The notes under the pieces are model-generated. The model saw only the letters and a program-made list of their open reading frames with translations, ran no database searches and was not told the DNA's origin. Source: Actinomycetes bacterium (GTDB lineage: Bacteria > Actinomycetota > Acidimicrobiia > Acidimicrobiales > RAAP-2). Taken from it: 9,880 nt of DNA. Of the stretch, positions 5,582 through 9,880 are shown piece by piece; within the stretch, counting starts at the first letter, position 1, and each line of letters opens with the position of its first letter. Both the position numbers and the translations under genes were made by a program. The stretch lies in the NCBI GenBank assembly GCA_021777285.1, contig JAJYDR010000090.1:1-9880 (forward strand), read 5' to 3'.

Positions 5582-7302
5582 GCGACGGTCACCTCCACTA
5601 GGTTCTCGATCAGGGCACGCATCTGGGCGTCGGTCGCGCCCAGTAGGTCGATGGCGTTGTTCGGGCAGTACGACGTGCAGCCGCCACAGCCTTTGCACAC
5701 CGCGGCGTCGATGGTCGCGACCTCGCGGCCGTCCACGCTGACCGCGGTGATCGCCTCGTAGGGGCAGACCTGCTGGCACTCGCCACACCAGGCGCAGGCC
5801 GCCTCGGCAACGACGGCGACGAGCGGATCGAGCTCGGCGACGCCCTTCATCAGCATGGCGCCACTCTGGGCGACCGCCGCGAGGCCCGACGCGACACTCT
5901 CACTGATCGTCTTGGGTCCCTGGCAGGTACCGGCGATCATGACGCCGTCGACGACCGTCTCGACGGGGCGCAGCTTGGGGTGGATCTCGTTGAAGAAGCC
6001 GTCGTCGCCGACGGGCAGGTGGAGCATCGTGGTGAGATCAGTGTTCTTGCGCGGCACCATGCCGGTCACGAGCACGACGAGGTCGGTGGGGATCGTCACG
6101 TCGACGTTGCCCGACAGGGTGTCGCGCGTCGTGACGGCGAGTCGCCCGTCGTCGGTTCGCGCGACGCGGGGCGGGACCTCGTCGGGGAACTTCATGAAGA
6201 CCGAGCCACGCTTGCGCGACTGCTCGTAGAGCAGCTCGTACTTGCCGTAGGTGCGGATGTCGCGGTAGAGGTGGTACTGGTGGATCGAGGGGTCGAGCGC
6301 GGCAACCTCGAGCGAGGCGTGCACGGTCGCCGAGCAACAGAATTTGGAGCAGTACTCGTTGCCGCCCGGCTGGCGGTTACCGACGCAGTAGACGTAGGTG
6401 ACCGTGCGAACGGGCCGGTCGGCGAATCGCAAGCCGTCGGGCGAGGACTCGACGAGCGCCTTGAACTGCGCGAGGGTGACGACGCCGTCGATCCCGTAGC
6501 CGTACTCGCCAATCGCGGGCTCGTAGGTGTCGAACCCGGTCGCGATGATGATTGAACCCACGGTGGCGAGCACCGTGGACTCGGGCTCGCCGTGGACGGT
6601 GATCGTCACCTCGTAGTTGCCGAAGCTCCCGGACTTGGCCGTCAGCTCGGCGTCGGTGAGCAGCGTTATCGTCGGGCGCGAACCAAGTTGCTCGAGCAGG
6701 TCGGCCACCATCGCCCGCCCGTCGCGGTCGTTGGGAAACGTCGGGCCGAATTGGCCGACCCAGCCGCCGACGGTGGCCGACTGCTCGAGGAGGTAGACCC
6801 GCAGACCGAGGTCAGCGAGTCCGATCGCGGCGCGTAGGCCGGCGATGCCCGCGCCGACCACCAGCGACGCCGGCGTGGTCTGGACGGCCATGGGCTCGAG
6901 CGCGCTCGACTCACGGGTCTTGGCGATGGCGCCCTTCACCAGTCCGATGGCCTTTAACGTGGCACCGTCGCGGTCGTCGGTGTGGGCCCACGAGCACTGC
7001 TCGCGGATATTGGCCTGGGTGTACTCGAACGGGTTGAGGCCCGCACGCCGCGACACGCCGCGAAAAGTGAACAGGTGCAGTTTGGGCGAGCACGAGGCGA
7101 CCACGAGTCCGTCGAGGTTCTGCTCCCTGATCATCTTGATCATGTCCTGTTGGGTGCCGTCGGAGCACGCGAAGAGCGAGGTCTCGGCGTGCACGACGTC
7201 GGGCAGGTCCGCTACCGCGTCGCGCACCGCCGCCACGTCGACGTAGTCCGAGATGTTGCCACCGCAGTGGCAGATGTAGACACCGATCCGTCGTTCGCTC
7301 AT
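5578..7302 (-). CDS. hdrA: HdrA-family FAD/iron-sulfur oxidoreductase subunit (QmoA/HdrA-like)
   Basis: This 574-residue protein is an HdrA paralogue, expected to carry FAD and several [4Fe-4S] clusters and to relay electrons in the cytosol at the membrane face. The HdrA N-terminal domain is present: CHCGGNI (11-17), CSPKLH (71-76), and ANIREQCSWAH (97-107). The FAD motif VVGAGIAG is at 148-155 and GGW near 179. The CVGNR...YCSKFCC motif (C306, C318, C322, C323) corresponds to the HdrA cluster near the flavin. GTCQGPKTISESVASG (458-473) is a conserved FAD-end motif. The C-terminal ferredoxin has C503, C506, C509, C513 and C536, C539, C542, C546. Methanogen HdrA is about 650 residues; this one is shorter because the internal ferredoxin that normally follows TFP is absent (at 188-190 the text continues without the usual D-C-x-x-C). 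The ATG at 7302 overlaps the upstream stop (ATGA), with GGAG at 8 bases. It is probably the partner of the larger HdrA fusion upstream. Confidence 0.93.
   Translation of the reverse strand: MSERRIGVYICHCGGNISDYVDVAAVRDAVADLPDVVHAETSLFACSDGTQQDMIKMIREQNLDGLVVASCSPKLHLFTFRGVSRRAGLNPFEYTQANIREQCSWAHTDDRDGATLKAIGLVKGAIAKTRESSALEPMAVQTTPASLVVGAGIAGLRAAIGLADLGLRVYLLEQSATVGGWVGQFGPTFPNDRDGRAMVADLLEQLGSRPTITLLTDAELTAKSGSFGNYEVTITVHGEPESTVLATVGSIIIATGFDTYEPAIGEYGYGIDGVVTLAQFKALVESSPDGLRFADRPVRTVTYVYCVGNRQPGGNEYCSKFCCSATVHASLEVAALDPSIHQYHLYRDIRTYGKYELLYEQSRKRGSVFMKFPDEVPPRVARTDDGRLAVTTRDTLSGNVDVTIPTDLVVLVTGMVPRKNTDLTTMLHLPVGDDGFFNEIHPKLRPVETVVDGVMIAGTCQGPKTISESVASGLAAVAQSGAMLMKGVAELDPLVAVVAEAACAWCGECQQVCPYEAITAVSVDGREVATIDAAVCKGCGGCTSYCPNNAIDLLGATDAQMRALIENLVEVTVA
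5591..5596 (-). promoter_or_regulatory. Ribosome binding site GGAGGT deciding a GTG start
   Basis: On the minus strand GGAGGT lies 9 bases before the GTG at 5581, within the last codons of the HdrA gene. It fixes the start of the 82-residue winged-helix protein and argues against any longer version of it. Confidence 0.75.
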
Positions 7303-9880
7303 CGTGACAGCTCCATCGTGGCTAGTTCCTGGTCGATCCGGTCGCCCGCACGACGACCTTCGAGGTAGGCGGCGACCTGGGAGACGGCCGCCCCGGCGTG
7401 GGTGATCGAGTCGACGATGTCCTTCGCGCCCGCCGCCGCCCCGGCGACGAAGACCCCCGGGATGTTCGTGCGGCCCGGGTCGAGGTCGTCGTCGGGCTCG
7501 TCGACGTAGTAGTACTCGTTGAGGTCGAGGTGCTCGTCAGTGAAGAGGGTCTCGACCTCGCGATTGGGCTGGACCCCGACGGCGAGCACGACGAGGTCGT
7601 ACTGCGCCTCGACGATCGCTCCGCCGTTCTCGATGTCCTCGTAGCGCAGCACGAGGTCGCCGTTGTCCTTCTCGGTGATCGTGGAGACGCGCCCCTTGAT
7701 GTAGGACGCGCCCATGGCGCGGGACTGCTCGTAGAACTCGTCGTAGCGTTTGCCGGCCGCGCGGATGTCGATGTAGTGCATCGTGACGTCGGCCAGCGGC
7801 AACGTGCCCATGATCAGCTGGTTCTGCTTAATCGAGTACATACAGCACAACTTGGAGCAGAGGGGGTTGTCGACGGTCCGGTCGCGCGAACCCGTGCACG
7901 AGACGTAGGCGATGCGCTCGGGGACCTTGCCGTCGCTCGGTCGCAACACGGTGTTGAAGGGACGCGTGGGCGCGAGCAATCGGTCCATCTGCATGCCGGT
8001 GATGACGTTCGGGTATCGACCCCAGCCGTACTCGGGCTTGAGGTCCGCGGCGAAGAGCTTGTAGCCAGTCGACACCACGACCGCGCCGACGTCGACCTCG
8101 ATGACCTGGTCCTTGGCGTTGAGGTCGATCGCGTCGGCGGGACAGGCGCGTATACACGCGCCGCACTCCGAGCAGACCCCGCAGTCGAGGCACCCACCCG
8201 CGCCGGTCAGTGCTTCGACCTCGCTCAACGCTCGTTCGACCTCGCTGAAGTCGCTCGGGGCACCCGTAAGCGTCATCGTCTCCGGGGTGGGCTCGTGGGC
8301 GCTGTAGCGCTGCTGGCGCGCGAGGACGGTCGCCTTGTCCACGACCGCTAGGCGGTCGTCGAGGGCGACGAACCCGTCGAGGGATCGTCCGGTGAGGTAG
8401 CGGTCGATCATGTGAGCCGCACGACGTCCCTCGCCGACCGCACGGGTGATGTCCGTGGCGCCGTTGACGACGTCCCCGGCGGCGAACAGGTAGGCGACCT
8501 CGCTCTGACGAGTCTGCGGGTCGACCGTGATGCGACGGTTGCTGGTGACGGTGAGGGTCTCGGCGAAGTCACCCGTGTCGGGAACCATGCCAATCGCGCC
8601 GATCACCGCGTCGCACTCGATGACGAACGCACTGCCCTCGACCGGCTCGGGACGGCGTCGACCCGACGCGTCCGGTGCGCCAAGTTCCATGCGCTGACAG
8701 CGCAGGCCCGTCACCCGGTCTTCCTCGTCGCCGAGCACCTCGACCGGTGCGGTGAGGAACGTGAAGGCGACGCCTTCTCGTTTCGCGTCGTTCACCTCGC
8801 TCGCCATGGCGGGCATCTCATCGGGGCCGCGCCGGTACACGACGGTCGTGTGGCGCGCCCCGAGGCGCTTCGCCGTACGCGCGGCGTCCATCGCGACGTT
8901 CCCGCCCCCGATGACGACGACGCGCCGGCCGGTCCAGTCGGGCGGGTTCCCGAGGCGCACGTCACGCAGGAAGTCGAGGCCGCTGCGCACGTGCTCGAGG
9001 TCTTCGCCGGGGATCGCGAGCGCGGTCGACCGTGGCGTGCCGGTGGCGACGAGCACGGCGTCAAAGCCCGCGTCGTGCAACGCCTCGAGGTCGGTGATGG
9101 GCGAGTCGGTCTCAATCGTCACCCCGAGGGCGGTGACGTTGGCGATGTCGCGCTCGACCACGTCCTGGGGCAGTCGGTAGGCCGGGATGGCGTAGCGCAA
9201 GAACCCGCCCGGTTCGGGTGAGGCCTCGTAGAGTGTGACGCCGTAGCCGAGCCGGGCGAGCTGCCAGGCGGCCGTGAGTCCAGCCGGGCCCGATCCGACG
9301 ACCGCGACGTGTTTGCCGTTGGGCTCGGGCGCCGCGACGCCGGGGCCGTCCATCGTGTCGTAGTGCCGGTCGGCGACGAAGCGCTTGAGGCGACGGATGG
9401 GAATCGGCGCTTCGAGGTCGTCGCGCGTGCACTCGTTCTCACAGGGCGCGTAGCAGGCCCGCCCGAGGGTGCCGACGAGCGGGGTCGCTTCGAGCACGAG
9501 CTGGAACGCCTCCTCGTACCGGCCGTTTCGGATGAGTGCGACGTAGCCGTGGGCCTTGATCCCCGCCGGGCAGGTTTCGGTGCACGGCGAGGTGCCAGCG
9601 CGCTCGATGACCACCTTCTTCGGGACGGCCTGGGGGAACGCGAGGTAGGCCGCGCGGCGCGGCACGAGGTCGGCGTTGAACTGGTCGGGCACGGCAACCG
9701 TGCAGACGGGCTCACACTCCTGGCAGCCGGTGCAGGCGGCCGGGTCCACGTAGGTGGCGCGCTTCTTCACCGTGGCGAGGAAGCGGCCATCGTCGGTGCG
9801 TCGGATGCCGAGCACCGTGCTTGAGGAGGCAGTCGTGATGTTCGGGTGGTTAATGGTCGAGGACATCTTCGGTCCCGAGA
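7299..9880 (-). CDS. hdrA: HdrA with nested GltD-type NAD(P)H oxidoreductase, 5' end outside window
   Basis: At least 855 residues (numbered from the ATG at 9866), but the frame stays open to the window edge and reads S-G-P-K before that Met. HdrA proteins carry a PKM motif here, then H-P-N-I, as seen at 7-10, so the start is probably outside and the N-terminal HdrA part missing. Order: ferredoxin half (C45, C48, C51, C55) ending FPQAVP (77-82); GltD N-terminal cysteines C95, C99, C138, C142, C146; GltD FAD site GSGPAG (191-196); NAD(P) site GGGNVAMD (320-327) and YRRGPDEMPA (344-353), whose arginines suit NADPH; AAGDVVNG (462-469); a six-cysteine stretch C559-C575 ending CPADAID; then the second half of the HdrA flavin domain with YGWGRYPNV, CTGSR...LCSKLCC (657-675) and the final VAGAAAG. 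It lacks the C-terminal ferredoxin. Expected role: exchange of electrons between NAD(P)H and the Hdr-like complex. It is the first gene of the visible operon, overlapping the next by ATGA. Confidence 0.9.
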   Translation of the reverse strand, partial: SGPKMSSTINHPNITTASSSTVLGIRRTDDGRFLATVKKRATYVDPAACTGCQECEPVCTVAVPDQFNADLVPRRAAYLAFPQAVPKKVVIERAGTSPCTETCPAGIKAHGYVALIRNGRYEEAFQLVLEATPLVGTLGRACYAPCENECTRDDLEAPIPIRRLKRFVADRHYDTMDGPGVAAPEPNGKHVAVVGSGPAGLTAAWQLARLGYGVTLYEASPEPGGFLRYAIPAYRLPQDVVERDIANVTALGVTIETDSPITDLEALHDAGFDAVLVATGTPRSTALAIPGEDLEHVRSGLDFLRDVRLGNPPDWTGRRVVVIGGGNVAMDAARTAKRLGARHTTVVYRRGPDEMPAMASEVNDAKREGVAFTFLTAPVEVLGDEEDRVTGLRCQRMELGAPDASGRRRPEPVEGSAFVIECDAVIGAIGMVPDTGDFAETLTVTSNRRITVDPQTRQSEVAYLFAAGDVVNGATDITRAVGEGRRAAHMIDRYLTGRSLDGFVALDDRLAVVDKATVLARQQRYSAHEPTPETMTLTGAPSDFSEVERALSEVEALTGAGGCLDCGVCSECGACIRACPADAIDLNAKDQVIEVDVGAVVVSTGYKLFAADLKPEYGWGRYPNVITGMQMDRLLAPTRPFNTVLRPSDGKVPERIAYVSCTGSRDRTVDNPLCSKLCCMYSIKQNQLIMGTLPLADVTMHYIDIRAAGKRYDEFYEQSRAMGASYIKGRVSTITEKDNGDLVLRYEDIENGGAIVEAQYDLVVLAVGVQPNREVETLFTDEHLDLNEYYYVDEPDDDLDPGRTNIPGVFVAGAAAGAKDIVDSITHAGAAVSQVAAYLEGRRAGDRIDQELATMELSR
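7311..7314 (-). promoter_or_regulatory. Ribosome binding site for the 574-residue HdrA
   Basis: The minus strand reads GGAG eight bases before the ATG at 7302, within the end of the upstream fusion gene. It supports the ATGA-overlap start. Confidence 0.55.

Noticed and set aside
5333..5788. A longer 151-residue version of the winged-helix protein
   Set aside because: The extra N-terminal part is out-of-frame translation of the HdrA ferredoxin. The GTG at 5581 has GGAGGT at 9 bases and a GTGA overlap.
7398..8351. A 317-codon plus-strand frame
   Set aside because: It is antisense to the conserved second half of the HdrA-GltD gene. The D/V/R-rich product is a composition artefact.
8412..9221. 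A 269-codon plus-strand frame
   Set aside because: It is antisense to the GltD module and has no recognisable motif.
4158..9880. Calling the operon a methanogen-type CoB-CoM heterodisulfide reductase or a true sulfate-reducer QmoABC
   Set aside because: No HdrB/CCG-domain subunit and no AprAB are present, and the GltD insertion and winged-helix gene are not part of those complexes. Only family-level similarity is supported.

Overview
The window is high-GC DNA with actinobacterial features: GTG starts, four-base gene overlaps, and a secreted protein built from G-Y-Y/W...DG.V.AFG.P repeats of a kind common in Acidimicrobiia and related Actinomycetota. The lineage is inferred from gene content and composition. 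No rRNA, tRNA or other taxonomic marker is present, and no CRISPR array, insertion sequence or attachment site was seen.

Layout. Positions 1-288 hold no convincing gene but carry possible regulatory sites: a 12-bp palindrome and an 11-bp-period direct repeat resembling an OmpR/PhoP-family box. A plus-strand gene (289-1089) encodes a cysteine-containing secreted protein with a BsuPI-like fold followed by an Ig-like tail. It converges on a minus-strand PAS-GAF-HD-GYP cyclic-di-GMP phosphodiesterase (1126-2622). A short divergent promoter region (2623-2713) holds an 11-bp perfect inverted repeat. It leads into a plus-strand secreted protein (2714-4153) with about six propeller-like repeats and a C-terminal M23-like domain that has lost its zinc ligands.

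The rest of the window (4158-9880) is one minus-strand operon of four genes, joined by three consecutive four-base overlaps (ATGA, GTGA, GTGA). In transcription order these are: (i) a large HdrA-family flavoprotein, truncated by the window edge, with a complete GltD-type FAD/NAD(P)H oxidoreductase nested inside its internal ferredoxin domain; (ii) a second HdrA paralogue of 574 residues that lacks the internal ferredoxin but keeps the C-terminal two-cluster ferredoxin; (iii) an 82-residue winged-helix protein; (iv) an HdrC-like two-cluster ferredoxin fused to a six-helix cytochrome-b-like membrane domain, as in QmoC.

How it may work (inference): NAD(P)H is oxidised at the GltD module. Electrons pass through the two unlike HdrA subunits and the HdrC clusters to a membrane b-type haem domain and the quinone pool, or run in reverse. 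Several flavins are present, so electron bifurcation or confurcation is possible. The window has no HdrB/CCG-domain subunit, no AprAB and no Dsr proteins, so disulfide reduction or sulfate respiration cannot be claimed. This GltD-in-HdrA, HdrA, winged-helix, HdrC-E cluster is the best candidate here for an undescribed system.
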